From Paramoeba atlantica (lineage: Eukaryota; Discosea): DNA of 64,000 bases. Positions 18,175 through 27,215 of the stretch are shown here, in pieces. Below the pieces are notes generated by a model that did not search any database, had not been told where the DNA came from, and saw nothing but the letters and a program-made list of their open reading frames with translations. Both the position numbers and the translations under genes were made by a program. Positions within the stretch are counted from its first letter, which is position 1; every line of letters starts with the position of its first letter. The DNA lies in NCBI GenBank assembly GCA_977017575.1, contig CDRNVI010000032.1, positions 186,001 through 250,000 of the forward strand. The letters run 5' to 3'.

Positions 18175-19005
18175 CTACTTCACTCCTCGAATAAGAATCT
18201 TCGGCGCTCTCCGCCAGGTGTCGCTAGACACTTTTACAAAATTTTTATTAGGAGGAATCACGGAATCAAAGAAATTAGAATCGACCTCAATAGAGTTTAG
18301 TGAGTTCGGAAGTCGTGAGAGATCAAGCACCCCAGTCAAAAGGTTACCCTTTACTGCAAAAACTATAATACCTTCCGAAAGATCTCTGGGTAATAGGGCG
18401 CCACTCAGCTTGTTTTGCGAAAGACGCAGTTCCTGTAGAGAAGGAGGAAGAGCGCTAATGTCCAATAAACCATCGAAATTGTTGTGGTCAAGGTTTATAC
18501 AAGCCACAGAAGTTGGTAATTGAGTTAGATCAAGGGTCCCATACAAATTGTTTCGTGAAAGCAGTATTGTTTCAATTTTTGTTGGAAAGAGTCCTAGTTG
18601 CAGCGTTGATGAAAAGAGATTTTGGCGACCATCAAGTCGAATGAGTGACGAAACTGACTCGGGGTCCACGGCCCCGCTTAATTGATTTTCCGCAAGATGT
18701 ACCCAAGTTATCGAATGAGGCAGATAGGCCCAAGTTAAATTTCCTACCATTCCGAGGCAGTTCCACTCTAACATTATTGGTTCATCGGCTTCGTTGCATA
18801 TTACGCCATTCCAGTCACATCCAGGTACCATCTGAGACCACGTGGAATCCGGTGACTTGGAGAGCAATTGCGTGAACCGTGTGAGCTGAATTTCCAGAGG
18901 GAGTAATGAACGAGAGACTTTGCCAAGAGCTCGTTTTGGACAAGAGGTTACGTCTGCGCCGCTAAAAAGATATGTCTGCAGCAAACCTACCATTTCGAAA
19001 ATCAT
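18175..19005 (-). CDS. Leucine-rich-repeat protein 1
   Basis: 276 codons from the Met of MIFEMVGLLQ; the frame stays open upstream only through non-ATG codons. After a hydrophobic start comes a plant-type LRR cap, CDWNGVICNEADEP (residue about 78), then six to seven repeats of about 22 residues with the pattern LPxSLxxLxLxxNxxSGxLDL (for example SLQELRLSQNKLSGALLP). Such LRR proteins occur in families in kinetoplastids. The hydrophobic N-terminus suggests export or membrane attachment. It resembles the protein encoded at 50117-50803. The function is unknown; LRRs usually bind proteins. Confidence 0.75.
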   Translation of the reverse strand: MIFEMVGLLQTYLFSGADVTSCPKRALGKVSRSLLPLEIQLTRFTQLLSKSPDSTWSQMVPGCDWNGVICNEADEPIMLEWNCLGMVGNLTWAYLPHSITWVHLAENQLSGAVDPESVSSLIRLDGRQNLFSSTLQLGLFPTKIETILLSRNNLYGTLDLTQLPTSVACINLDHNNFDGLLDISALPPSLQELRLSQNKLSGALLPRDLSEGIIVFAVKGNLLTGVLDLSRLPNSLNSIEVDSNFFDSVIPPNKNFVKVSSDTWRRAPKILIRGVK

Positions 19006-19398
19006 ATTCAGAAATACAGCTTTGAAAAAAGAAGAAAGAATGCTTTTAAAGATAAAAACAAGCAAACGTGAGATTTTCTCATGCAAGAATACTTGGAGGA
19101 TATAATGTAAAAATCTTAGTACAGCATTCAGGTTTTATGCGCCATATAACGAAACAAACGTACCAAAGTGCTGAACACACAACGTACATGTATTATGTGA
19201 TGAGTCCCAGAGTAAAAACATTAACAAATTTAAAAAAACATTTGGCAAGTAGTAGTACGCGGCAAGCTGTACAACAGAAAGCAAGAGTTTCCATAAGTGG
19301 AGTTTCCCAGATTGTTTTTTGTAACAACAGTACAAGTAGGGTTGTGACACCTAATTCGTAAAATAAACATATTCTACAAAAAAATAAACGTATCAGCC
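19006..19398. other. Intergenic, nothing recognised
   Basis: AT-rich gap; short open frames on both strands (19135-19411) look accidental. The pyrimidine-rich stretch expected upstream of the LRR gene is modest. Confidence 0.5.
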
Positions 19399-20262
19399 CT
19401 AAATGCCACAAATAAAACGTAAATGTTCACAAAAGCCCACCAGGTCTGTTCCTGCGAGTCCGCATGCATCACGACGAGTGCTGTCCTCGGATAAATTCAT
19501 CAATGCGCTGTAGAATTCCCTCATTGTAGGCCTGTGAGCGGCGTGCGTCACTACATGTGGAAAGCATCGTACACCCTCGTAAAGCAACAAAAATCCGCAG
19601 CAAATGTTTTGTTCTGTGGTTGGACGAGATCGTGCGCGCTGTGAGAGGTTCTTTCGTCGCGTCAATTTATCTTGCTCACGAAGAGAGACACAAATCCAGT
19701 GCTGGAGAAGCGGAATCAACATTTCAAAATGCCCAGCGTCAAGTTCTTGAAATTGCTGAGCACTTTTTATGGCATGTAGTTTCTCATGCAGCTCAAGACA
19801 ATGCGTTGTTGTCCCTTTTTCGAAGGCTTTTGAGATTGTCGAATGCAAAGAGGGTTCAGCGGCATCCGTGGGGAGCGGGGTGGTGGAAGACATCGATGGA
19901 AGAGCTCTTGGGCACTCTGGAAGTGTGTGTATCTTAGTGCAATTCGAATTATGGGAATCGGAAAGCTCGAATGGAGGCTGCTCAAGATCTATTGAAGGCA
20001 ATGAGGGATCAACCTTTTCCCGAATATTGTTCACCATTTCTCCCATGCTCAAAATATTGCGGTGATGGGTGCGATGCCAAATTTCTTCACCTTTGGTTGA
20101 ATCCAAAAGCTTTTGGAGATAACCCTGAAGCTCCTCCCATTCCTGCTTTCGAGGGGAAGGCGCGATTTCAGTACGCAGCGTTGATTTGCGTGAGGAATCT
20201 ACTCTAACTTGGGCTGAGTCAGAAGTCTTATTTAAGGAGTTCAATTGTGCGCGTGCAGGCAT
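19399..20262 (-). CDS. Hypothetical protein, 287 aa
   Basis: 287 codons from ATG. No family is recognised. The N-terminal 40 residues are basic and polar, and helices follow (QEWEELQGYLQKLLDSTKGE). A Pro/Ser-rich linker spans about 85-140, and a C-terminal helical domain runs from about 150, rich in Cys and His (EQNICCGFLLLYEGVRCFPHV, MREFYSALMNLSEDSTRRDAC). The tail GLAGTDLVGFCEHLRFICGI looks like a structured end. Length and strand support a real gene. Confidence 0.6.
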   Translation of the reverse strand: MPARAQLNSLNKTSDSAQVRVDSSRKSTLRTEIAPSPRKQEWEELQGYLQKLLDSTKGEEIWHRTHHRNILSMGEMVNNIREKVDPSLPSIDLEQPPFELSDSHNSNCTKIHTLPECPRALPSMSSTTPLPTDAAEPSLHSTISKAFEKGTTTHCLELHEKLHAIKSAQQFQELDAGHFEMLIPLLQHWICVSLREQDKLTRRKNLSQRARSRPTTEQNICCGFLLLYEGVRCFPHVVTHAAHRPTMREFYSALMNLSEDSTRRDACGLAGTDLVGFCEHLRFICGI

Positions 20263-20661
20263 GTAATCAGAAGATATTCAAGGAGAAATTTAAGTATAAA
20301 CCGATGAACGACGCCAATTCATAAAGCAACTTTCTGCTAGAGTTCTTATACTTTTTTGAGAAATTCATAAGAGTTTTGAGAAATGTGAGGGACCGTCGGT
20401 AAGAGTCAACTCGAGATCACGTGAAATCCCTCACCCGAGTATCTTAAAATAAGAAATCAATACCCTTTTATAAAATTCTTCTATAAAAGCGCGTGCGTCG
20501 TATGATAGCATACAACGAAAATGTCCGTCATACCTATTTTAATATTCATATCGACAAAGTGGTGAAGTGATTGCAGCACTTCAATTACAGATCTTGATTG
20601 TGAGTAGTGTTTTTAGAAAATCTGTTCCCTTTGAAATCTTCACTACTACATTAAATGCGAC
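20263..20661. other. Intergenic with short inverted repeats
   Basis: No gene. GTGAGGGA (20385-20392) and TCCCTCAC (20427-20434) face each other, and CTTTTATA/TATAAAAG flank 9 nt near 20465-20490. Neither amounts to a recognisable element. Confidence 0.5.
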
Positions 20662-21924
20662 TTACGGTGCGGGAGACTCTTCAAACGACGGAGCACTGCG
20701 TTTAGTTGTCTCACGCTTTTTATCCACACCTTTTCCGTCTTTCTCCGCCTTTTGTTTTTCTCGTTCCCTTGCCCGACGTTTGTTCTCGCGTCGGGTGTGA
20801 CGGGCTTTCTCCTCCAGGAGCGCCACCTCTGCTGGGGTCTTGGAAAGGTAACTATGCCAAATCACTTCGCCCCCACACACCCCGCTCTCCACCTTGAGCA
20901 GTCTCAAACTGAGCCGAGGACCCAGTTCTACCAGCTTCACCCGGAGCGAACCCTTCTGCCGACGAAACGTCAGCGCGGGCGGAAGTTCAACATTCTCCCC
21001 TTCCCCCTCCGTATCCGAAGCTCCCCCAGGCCCCGCACTCAACGCCTCGGACAAACTCTCCGCATACGAAAAACTCTCCGGGACATTCCCCCCCGAGAGC
21101 TTCGCAATACTCCGATTCAACCCCGTGGGACGGGACTGTACCGTATAATGCCGCATCTCCAACACCACAGGCGTCTTTTCCTTCCCTCTCCCCTCCTCCC
21201 CCTCCTCCTTCCCCCCCTCCACACGCTCCACCTCCCCGGGCTTCATTAAATGAAACAACACCACACGGTGAATGTGACTCAAATCACTACGACGCTCCAC
21301 CATGGGCTCCGGAACCATCGACTGCAACATCTCCAACGTCAGCGCAAGCTCCGGGCGAAGTCGCGAACCTGAAACCCACTTCTTTTTTTCTTCTCTACGG
21401 GTAGGGACGGAACCCTCTTCATCCTCCTCACAAACTACCCCCCCCTCGCGCCCAAACCCGTTACACATCACCAGCGGGGGGTACTGGTACTGCCGCTGCC
21501 CCCCCGCGCACCCCCGGGTCCGTGCCCCCCTCCCCACCACCACCCCGCTCCCCGGGGTGTAGGACTGGACCCGGAAGCACAGCGTGGGGCCGTGGGGGAG
21601 GCGCGAGAGCGCGAGCGTGGGCCCGCGCGGGGGGCTGGCGAACTTAAACAGGTGGGTGAGCCGTAGCGCGGGGGCGAGCGCGAGGAGGTCGCGCAGGGGG
21701 TGGCGGGAGTGGGGGGGGAGGTGGGAGAGGGTGTGGGGGGCGAGGGCCTTGCGGCAGTCCCGGATGAGGCGGTCCATGGTGGGGTCCGCGGGGCCGTGGT
21801 GGTAGAGAAGGGAGCAGGGGAGGGGGGCAGGGGAGGGGGTGGTGGGGGAGGGGGAGGAGGGGGGTGGTGGGGGTTGGGTGAGATGGGTGCGACGCTTCTT
21901 GCGACGTTTTCCTTTGTAGGGCAT
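20662..21924 (-). CDS. Brix-domain ribosome assembly factor Ssf1/Peter Pan
   Basis: 420 codons from the Met of MPYKGKRRKKRRTH, whose basic start resembles Ssf1 of yeast. The frame continues upstream to another ATG at 22053, but those 43 residues are low-complexity Pro/Ser translated from the pyrimidine leader. The Brix domain (about 60-360) contains PPLVMCNGF, SHIHRVVLFH, RHYTVQSRPTGLNRSIAKL, LVELGPRLSLRLLKVESGV and GEVIWHSYLSKT, all diagnostic of the Ssf/PPAN branch. It acts in the nucleolus in early 60S maturation (27S rRNA processing). Acidic and Lys-rich low-complexity insertions are present. The 5-prime half is exceptionally GC-rich. Confidence 0.88.
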   Translation of the reverse strand: MPYKGKRRKKRRTHLTQPPPPPSSPSPTTPSPAPLPCSLLYHHGPADPTMDRLIRDCRKALAPHTLSHLPPHSRHPLRDLLALAPALRLTHLFKFASPPRGPTLALSRLPHGPTLCFRVQSYTPGSGVVVGRGARTRGCAGGQRQYQYPPLVMCNGFGREGGVVCEEDEEGSVPTRREEKKKWVSGSRLRPELALTLEMLQSMVPEPMVERRSDLSHIHRVVLFHLMKPGEVERVEGGKEEGEEGRGKEKTPVVLEMRHYTVQSRPTGLNRSIAKLSGGNVPESFSYAESLSEALSAGPGGASDTEGEGENVELPPALTFRRQKGSLRVKLVELGPRLSLRLLKVESGVCGGEVIWHSYLSKTPAEVALLEEKARHTRRENKRRAREREKQKAEKDGKGVDKKRETTKRSAPSFEESPAP

Positions 21925-22323
21925 GGGGTGGGGGGAATAGGGAGGAGGATGGGTAAAGGGAGATGGAGGGAACGTGGAAGATTGGGGTAGGGGTTGGGAG
22001 GTAAAGATGTCTTTTTTGAAGTAAAAAATGTAAGAGATTGTGAAAACTGTCATGTCCTATAAGATATACACGAGATACAAGATGTATTGATGTTCCCGTG
22101 TATATTGGCTCTGCGAAAGCAATATTAAAAGGCATAAATTGTAGGTAAAAAGTCTTAGAAAAATTCTTAAAGCTGATCCCCTCCTTATCCAAATGCTGCG
22201 CTAAATAATAAGTAGACTTTACAAAGAAAGAACAAAATTGCATTTTTCAGCAGACTAAGGCCCAATGTCGTCTTATCCATTCAACATTCAGTTGCGCATT
22301 CTATATGATCCATTCGTCACTGC
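21925..22323. other. Leader region of Ssf1 and intergenic sequence
   Basis: Next to the Ssf1 ATG, about 80 nt on the minus strand are almost pure C/T. The first AG upstream follows ACATTTTTTACTTC about 100 nt from the ATG and could be a trans-splice acceptor. Beyond about 22060 the sequence is AT-rich with nothing recognised. Confidence 0.45.
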
Positions 22324-23934
22324 CTAGGCATCTTCCTCTTCCTCCGAGACCTCCCCTTGCTCTTCTTCATCTTCGCTGTCCCCAAGATCATACAGGGTAA
22401 GCATTCCCTTTCCAGCTTCTCGAACCAACATGTAACTGCCGTCCCCAAGCTCCAGTGTGGCATCCACAAGCACACAGAACGCACTCCACATCTTCCCCAT
22501 GTTCAACCCCACCTGTGCTGCCAGTTCACTAGGAGGCTTTGTGTCAAGCCCTAGAAACTGGTGAGAGGTGTTGCTATTGTAGAGGGATCGCGTGGCGTAG
22601 GCCAGTTTTACGTTATCCACGCCTGAAAGAGTAGCCATTGTCGCCCATCGAGTAAACTTACACGCATTCGTCTTGATGAAATGTGCAAGAACGGCACCCC
22701 GACCGGTTTGCATTTTGTTTTTCCATTCGTTTCCACTGTGCTCGTTTAACGTAAACACACGTAACAACTCCCCTGGTTTATTCGGGGCGGATTTCAGCAC
22801 GGCATCTACTTGGCATCGGCATATGACTACAATGTCCGGTGCCGAGGCCCGGCGCAGCGTCCATTGACGATACAGATATGTTGTTGAGGCCACCGGGTCT
22901 TCTCCCTCCTCAACTGTGGCATCAAATACATTCTTGTGACGCGGAACCTCCCGGGTGAGCTTGGCGCGCTGCTTTGGGTTTACTAACATTTGCGTCAGAT
23001 CCCGGCAGAGTTTGGTGGCTTCCTTGGAGAGACTACTCGCTGAGTTAATATCCCTCAGAGGGGCCTCACCGGAGTCAACAGGGGGACAAGTGGAGGTCTC
23101 ATCTACCGTGTAGGCATCCGCGAGGTCGTCATCTCCACGCCAGTCCAAAAACAGTACTTGGCCAGCCCGCGTGACCTTTACGTCCCAGGAGAAGATACTA
23201 CGGGGGGCCGTGAGTAGAGTAGATAAGATACTCTCATTGGTCACCACACACAGACGTTCGTCTTGCTCCTCACCTCGTGCCATCACGATTTCACGCAGCA
23301 CCTCGTCCTCCAGAGGTGACACGTGGGGGTGGGTCCGTGGGGGGGCTCTCACGGGAACCGGCTTTAACGGACTAACAAAGTCGAATGAAGTATCGAAGGT
23401 GTGAAGGTGACCGTGATAGGAGAGGTCTTCGGCAGGAGACACGGAGACGTGAACCCCACTGCGTTCTAAGGTGTTCAACGGGATCCGGTGCTTTGCCTCC
23501 CACCGGTCGCGAATAAGAACAGAGGAGAGGTGACCGACGGATTGATCTCCCAGATGACGGGGACGGCCGGGATTACCCCCTCTCGCTTTACGCGCGTCAG
23601 TTACACCTCGTTGTTTGCTTTCGGGACGCTTCCCCGCAGTGGCGAAGTTCCGTTGCGCGGGTTTGGGTGGCAAACCGCCTGTAGACTTTTTCTTCTTTTT
23701 CTTGCCAATGTCGACCACCTCAAAAGCATCCTCGGCCTCTACTACCTCACGCATTGCGTTCTGGCCATACGGTGTAATCCCAATCCAATCACAAGCCTTG
23801 TAGGAGTGATCGACCCGAGTAATCGGAACCACGGGGACATCTAAAAAAGTCTCTTTCGTTGGTAGCGGACCCCATCCAGAAGTGTTATACGCCAGAGGAG
23901 GAAGTTGTAAGTCGCAACGTCCGTCAGAATGCAT
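22324..23934 (-). CDS. Translation initiation factor eIF3 subunit D
   Basis: 536 codons, the usual size. The start MHSDGRCDLQLPPLAYNTSG with GWGP just after matches the conserved eIF3d N-terminus. KACDWIGITPYGQNA and HLSSVLIRDRWEAK are further family markers, and the cap-binding core spans about 150-500 (for example SIFSWDVKVTR and GDDDLADAYTVDE). The C-terminus is acidic (DSEDEEEQGEVSEEEE). eIF3d is the eIF3 subunit that can contact the mRNA cap and 40S. The reading frame extends four non-ATG codons upstream; the ATG at 23934 is used here. Confidence 0.9.
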   Translation of the reverse strand: MHSDGRCDLQLPPLAYNTSGWGPLPTKETFLDVPVVPITRVDHSYKACDWIGITPYGQNAMREVVEAEDAFEVVDIGKKKKKKSTGGLPPKPAQRNFATAGKRPESKQRGVTDARKARGGNPGRPRHLGDQSVGHLSSVLIRDRWEAKHRIPLNTLERSGVHVSVSPAEDLSYHGHLHTFDTSFDFVSPLKPVPVRAPPRTHPHVSPLEDEVLREIVMARGEEQDERLCVVTNESILSTLLTAPRSIFSWDVKVTRAGQVLFLDWRGDDDLADAYTVDETSTCPPVDSGEAPLRDINSASSLSKEATKLCRDLTQMLVNPKQRAKLTREVPRHKNVFDATVEEGEDPVASTTYLYRQWTLRRASAPDIVVICRCQVDAVLKSAPNKPGELLRVFTLNEHSGNEWKNKMQTGRGAVLAHFIKTNACKFTRWATMATLSGVDNVKLAYATRSLYNSNTSHQFLGLDTKPPSELAAQVGLNMGKMWSAFCVLVDATLELGDGSYMLVREAGKGMLTLYDLGDSEDEEEQGEVSEEEEDA

Positions 23935-24119
23935 AGTACAAAACAAGGTTCTTTTAACAATTACAATTTTTATGATGACTAATTCCTGAAAAAATATTTG
24001 TGGAAAGAATAATTCAAAAATGGAGGTCCAAGAAAAATGTTCTCTCCCAGATAGTGGCGTACTACGGTTACATAAACGTACGTATGTGTACGTGCGTATG
24101 TGTATGAAGGTATATTATG

Positions 24120-24380
24120 CTATGATCTAGTGTTTTTCCGGAGTTTTGACACTTCTTCCTGGGTAAACCCTTCTCGCAGAAGACAACTATAAAAGTTTTC
24201 TATCTGTCGCACGCACTTCTTCCTGTCCTCGTTGAGCAAGATGCATTCATCTCGTTCTCTGCGTTCTATTGGGCAAGCACAGCATATTTTGCAAGTTGGT
24301 GTCTTCGTCGATTTGTCAGGAACATTGTATTTATTTTCACTTCCGGGTGAAGAGGTTTCTCCTTGGATTGGAGAGAGCAT
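24120..24380 (-). CDS. COX17: Copper chaperone COX17
   Basis: 86 codons from ATG, typical of this small protein. The CCxC-type copper site reads CKICCAC (residues about 30-36), followed by the twin CX9C pairs: RDECILLNEDRKKCV then FYSCLLREGF. In other eukaryotes COX17 is imported into the mitochondrial intermembrane space, oxidised by Mia40, and delivers copper for cytochrome oxidase via Sco1 and Cox11. The N-terminal 25 residues are polar and unconserved. It sits in a short gap directly downstream of MRTO4 in the transcription order. Confidence 0.88.
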   Translation of the reverse strand: MLSPIQGETSSPGSENKYNVPDKSTKTPTCKICCACPIERRERDECILLNEDRKKCVRQIENFYSCLLREGFTQEEVSKLRKNTRS

Positions 24381-24781
24381 CAGCAAAAAAGGAAATATAA
24401 CAAAAAAGTTATAGCAAGAGACACACGAAATACGACAGAGAAGTTATTGAAAAAGTTTTATCACCTATATGGTACGTGGAAATACATGCTTGTATGTAAA
24501 ATAGATTTTGTTACTAACTTAGACTAGCGAATTCCTGAACTAAATAGGCTTGTTCTCACAACCTCGCTGAGTGCATTAAAGATGTTGAGCCCCATTTTTA
24601 CGCAGAAAAAACAAAAATATAGACGAGCAATATTTCGGACATACAGCCCGAGTCTGTATACGTCTGTATAGTATACAAATTTAATAGGAGAATTAGAATA
24701 GTATTAGAAAAAGAGAATATATGGAAATCGTACTTCAAATGAGAGTGATAATATAGCTTTTAACTCGTTACTGATTGTGCT
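24381..24781. other. Intergenic, nothing recognised
   Basis: 400 bp of AT-rich sequence with no repeat or RNA gene identified. Confidence 0.5.
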
Positions 24782-25465
24782 TTAGGAATGTACTGAAGGA
24801 GCGACGATTTGCCTAGCTACACCATTCGTCCAATGCGCTGTCAGAGTAATGCGAAATGTACACATTCGAATTCCCCAAAGCTTTAATAACTGCGCGGCAT
24901 TACTTGTAAGAGCACACCCTTTGGTGCAAACTGGAGTATCCTCGCGCACATGAATTACTCCATGGTCTAATTTCACCGGAAGACCTAAATGCGCTAATTG
25001 CTCACTCATGTTATGAGGAAATGTTTCCGTTGAAAGAGAACCCGAGGGTATGACAAAGTCATGAGTTGCGAGTGCCCCAGTACGGGCAAAATCTTCTCGT
25101 ACGAAAGTTTCATGAAAGAAAGTCTTTATTTCATTTTTTGAAAGTCGCGTGAAAAGCAAACCAACGCTCCCTTTTAAGAAACGAACAAGTTTGTATATAT
25201 TTGGTGCAACACTCTCCTCTTCGTTGCGGCCTAACGCGACGGCCATAACACGATTACTTCCCATAAACATCCGACTATCTGCCTGTCGCTCTAAACGAAT
25301 TTGCTTAAGAAAACTGGCTCGGAGATTAGTATAATCAAATGTATAAAGATGCGGATATTCCTTTAGAGCTTCTCGTATGGTTTCGATAAGGGTTTCCTTA
25401 TGAGATCGGCCTTTCGGCTTGCTCCGGGTTAGGTGCTCAACGCGAACGCGTTTCGATCGAGGCAT
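24782..25465 (-). CDS. Ribosome assembly factor MRTO4 (P0-like)
   Basis: 227 codons. The sequence is an uL10/P0 paralogue without the acidic C-terminal tail. It opens MPRSKRVRVEHLTRSKPKGR, like MRTO4 (MPKSKR), and has DYTNLRASFLKQIRLERQADSRMFMGSNRVMAVALGR in the L10 domain (three key pieces near residues 45-80) and GVIHVREDTPVCTKGCALT near 165. Mrt4 holds the P0 site on pre-60S particles in the nucleolus and is later exchanged for P0, which is also encoded in this window (36962-37933). Confidence 0.9.
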   Translation of the reverse strand: MPRSKRVRVEHLTRSKPKGRSHKETLIETIREALKEYPHLYTFDYTNLRASFLKQIRLERQADSRMFMGSNRVMAVALGRNEEESVAPNIYKLVRFLKGSVGLLFTRLSKNEIKTFFHETFVREDFARTGALATHDFVIPSGSLSTETFPHNMSEQLAHLGLPVKLDHGVIHVREDTPVCTKGCALTSNAAQLLKLWGIRMCTFRITLTAHWTNGVARQIVAPSVHS

Positions 25466-25680
25466 TGACGAACAATTTGTGTATCTAAAAAACTTTTCGA
25501 AAAAAACGACACTTTCTGATTTAAGTGATATTTAATAGTTACTGCAGCTCGAATCCCGAGACCTACGTTTTTAAGCACAACTATTTGCCCCCAAATCGAG
25601 GATTATCCTTGATCCACCCTACCCCGGACACCATAAAGAAGGGAGAGGCAGAGGTTGTAAAACCCCCGCAATTTTTCTTT

Positions 25681-25789
25681 TTTAGTCGCTTCGTTAAACG
25701 CGGTGGCAGTTTTCAACGCGAAGCTCGCAGCATGAGTCATTTCTATGTATGTTGAAAACAACCACCGCGTTTAACGGAGCGACAAAAAA
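25681..25789. repeat. Hairpin element with about 36-bp arms
   Basis: GTCGCTTCGTTAAACGCGGTGG in the left arm (given in part: CGTTAAACGCGGTGG) is answered by CCACCGCGTTTAACGGAGCGAC in the right arm (part: CCACCGCGTTTAACG), with GTTTTCAAC/GTTGAAAAC at the inner ends and A/T runs outside. The loop is about 35 nt. It looks like a small fold-back or MITE of another family. Confidence 0.65.
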
Positions 25790-25816
25790 AATATGCATCA
25801 TAGTGTACTGATACTA

Positions 25817-26342
25817 CCGGGCGTTACTTAATTACGGAATTTCTTAATTACGGTTAACGGTTAAAATTTTCTTCGATTTTAACCTTAAATCGGTTAACCG
25901 TAATTAGGGAGTAACCGTAATTAAGAAATTCCGTAAATAGGGAAAATGGGTTATGCAAAGACCGCAACGAATTTCAACATCAATGAAACGATAACAATTA
26001 ATCATCAACTAGATTCGAATCAACTAGATTCGAAAGTGCGTTGTAGCTTTCTTCTAGTGGTATCCGCATCATCGTTGCGTTCCCCGCAGCCAAGTCCAAG
26101 CTATAATGTTTCCAAGCCACTCGTAATGCAATTATCTGATGGTGGCGCATTCCACATTGTACGAGGAATGCCAGTCGCTCTATTCCTCGCCCAGGCGACT
26201 TTCTGCTTCCCGATATTCCAGTCACAGGGCGCATAAAAATATTTTGCTCGGAAAATAAAAATGTCAGTTTAAATCTTAAATAGATTAACCGTAATTAGGT
26301 AAAAACTGTAATTAAGGGCAACCGTAATTAAGTAACGCCCGG
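25817..26342. mobile_element. TA-flanked inverted-repeat element C, 526 bp
   Basis: Flanked by TA at 25815-25816 and 26343-26344. The two ends are perfect inverted repeats of 21 bp beginning CCGGGCGTTACTTAATTACG. The left end folds back: about 25 bp from 25834 (TTACGGAATTTCTTAATTAC) recurs inverted at about 25911-25936. Motifs CCGTAATTA and CGGTTAA repeat at both ends. The central 250 bp has small open frames on both strands with no recognised domain. It is the cleanest of the TA-flanked elements and probably the youngest by TIR identity. Confidence 0.78.
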
Positions 26343-26549
26343 TAACCGTTACTAACATTATTTTGTATGATTCTAACGAAATACACTGTATACTTTGCGA
26401 GAGCTTTTCAGGAAGCAAAATGCTGCATTTTTCATGAACAAAAGTAATTTCGAAACAACTGCGTCAAACAGTGTGATCATCACGAATTGGAGTAAGAATA
26501 ATGAAAACGAAAACATAATAGAATATAGTACATGTAAACCGAGTTCCGG

Positions 26550-26583
26550 GTTATTGTGCCCCCCCTCCCCCCGGCACAATAAC
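26550..26583. repeat. Hairpin GTTATTGTGCC with C-rich loop
   Basis: GTTATTGTGCC at 26550-26560 and GGCACAATAAC at 26573-26583 are perfect complements around a C-rich 12-nt centre. It resembles two TIRs joined with no body. Confidence 0.65.
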
Positions 26584-26665
26584 TACACCCCCTTTCATTG
26601 AGAATGATAATTGAAAAAAATTCACCTCAGGCTGTGACAATTACTCAAACATTATCAAAAAAAAT

Positions 26666-27110
26666 TCAGTAGTCGGAAGTGTCCTCTGGTTCTCCAGCTT
26701 CACTACCACTGGTAGCCACATAGATTTCCTGGATATCTGTTTCGTCACTTTCGCCACCGGAAAGGCCGACAGACCCTTCATCTTCTTCTAGCTATTGGAC
26801 ACCACTTCTCGATGGCGATCAAGTCCATCTCAAAAAAATGAATACACGAAGAACAGAGATCAGCATGTTGATGAAAACATGTCCATAATGAAGGGGGGTG
26901 ACTGCTCCAGTCTACTACTAACCATATACAGTGGTTTCAAGATATCTCCACCCTGCGGAAATTTGAATTTCTTTATACACTTTTTTCTCATTTTTGCAGC
27001 ATTGGATAGATCTTGTTCTCTTGGTGAAGAGCTTCATCCCCACTCTTCCCCCTACATGACTTGGCCGTTCAGACTGCCACTGGTTGCCATGAGTGTCACA
27101 GACTGCCATA
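26666..27110 (-). pseudogene. Decayed coding stretch with acidic C-terminal tail, unassigned
   Basis: At the 3-prime end about 41 codons read as a coherent acidic tail (LEEDEGSVGLSGGESDETDI, ending EPEDTSDY and a stop). Upstream, 26918-27109 is open on the same strand (GRVGMKLFTKRTRSIQCC) in a separate frame. No ATG-started gene is intact. R2 ends just to the right, so this may be the body of an element. Its family is not recognised. Confidence 0.35.
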
Positions 27111-27112
27111 AG

Positions 27113-27156
27113 AACCAGGCAAAACCAGGCAAAACTTAACAGGTTTCAACCCTCTA
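27113..27156 (+). repeat. R2 terminal motif, copy 2
   Basis: CCAGGCAAAA is tandemly repeated and followed by CTTAACAGGTTTCAACCCTC and TA. It is nearly identical to 18053-18091, in the same orientation, and likewise about 60-80 bp downstream of a gene stop (minus-strand sense). Confidence 0.65.
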
Positions 27157-27215
27157 ATATATCATAGAAAAAAGATCACGAAAAGCATAAATGTTCGTGC
27201 CACATAATACATTTT

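Larger units (their letters stand above)
25466..27215. other. Gene-poor repeat region
   Basis: 1.75 kb without a gene I can support. It holds a hairpin element (25681-25789), TIR element C (25817-26342), a C-run hairpin (26550-26583), a coding-like acidic tail on the minus strand (26666-26791), a decayed stretch to about 27110, and the R2 end motif (27116-27156). Confidence 0.65.

Noticed and set aside
21584-21990. Long plus-strand frames opposite Ssf1
   Set aside because: They exist only because the GC-rich Ssf1 coding strand lacks stops on its complement; the translation is low-complexity Gly/Arg.
21925-22053. 43-residue upstream extension of Ssf1 from an earlier ATG
   Set aside because: Low-complexity Pro/Ser translated from the pyrimidine leader; the inner Met gives the family-like basic start.
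25545-25570. B-box-like GCTCGAATCCCG
   Set aside because: No A box or stems upstream.
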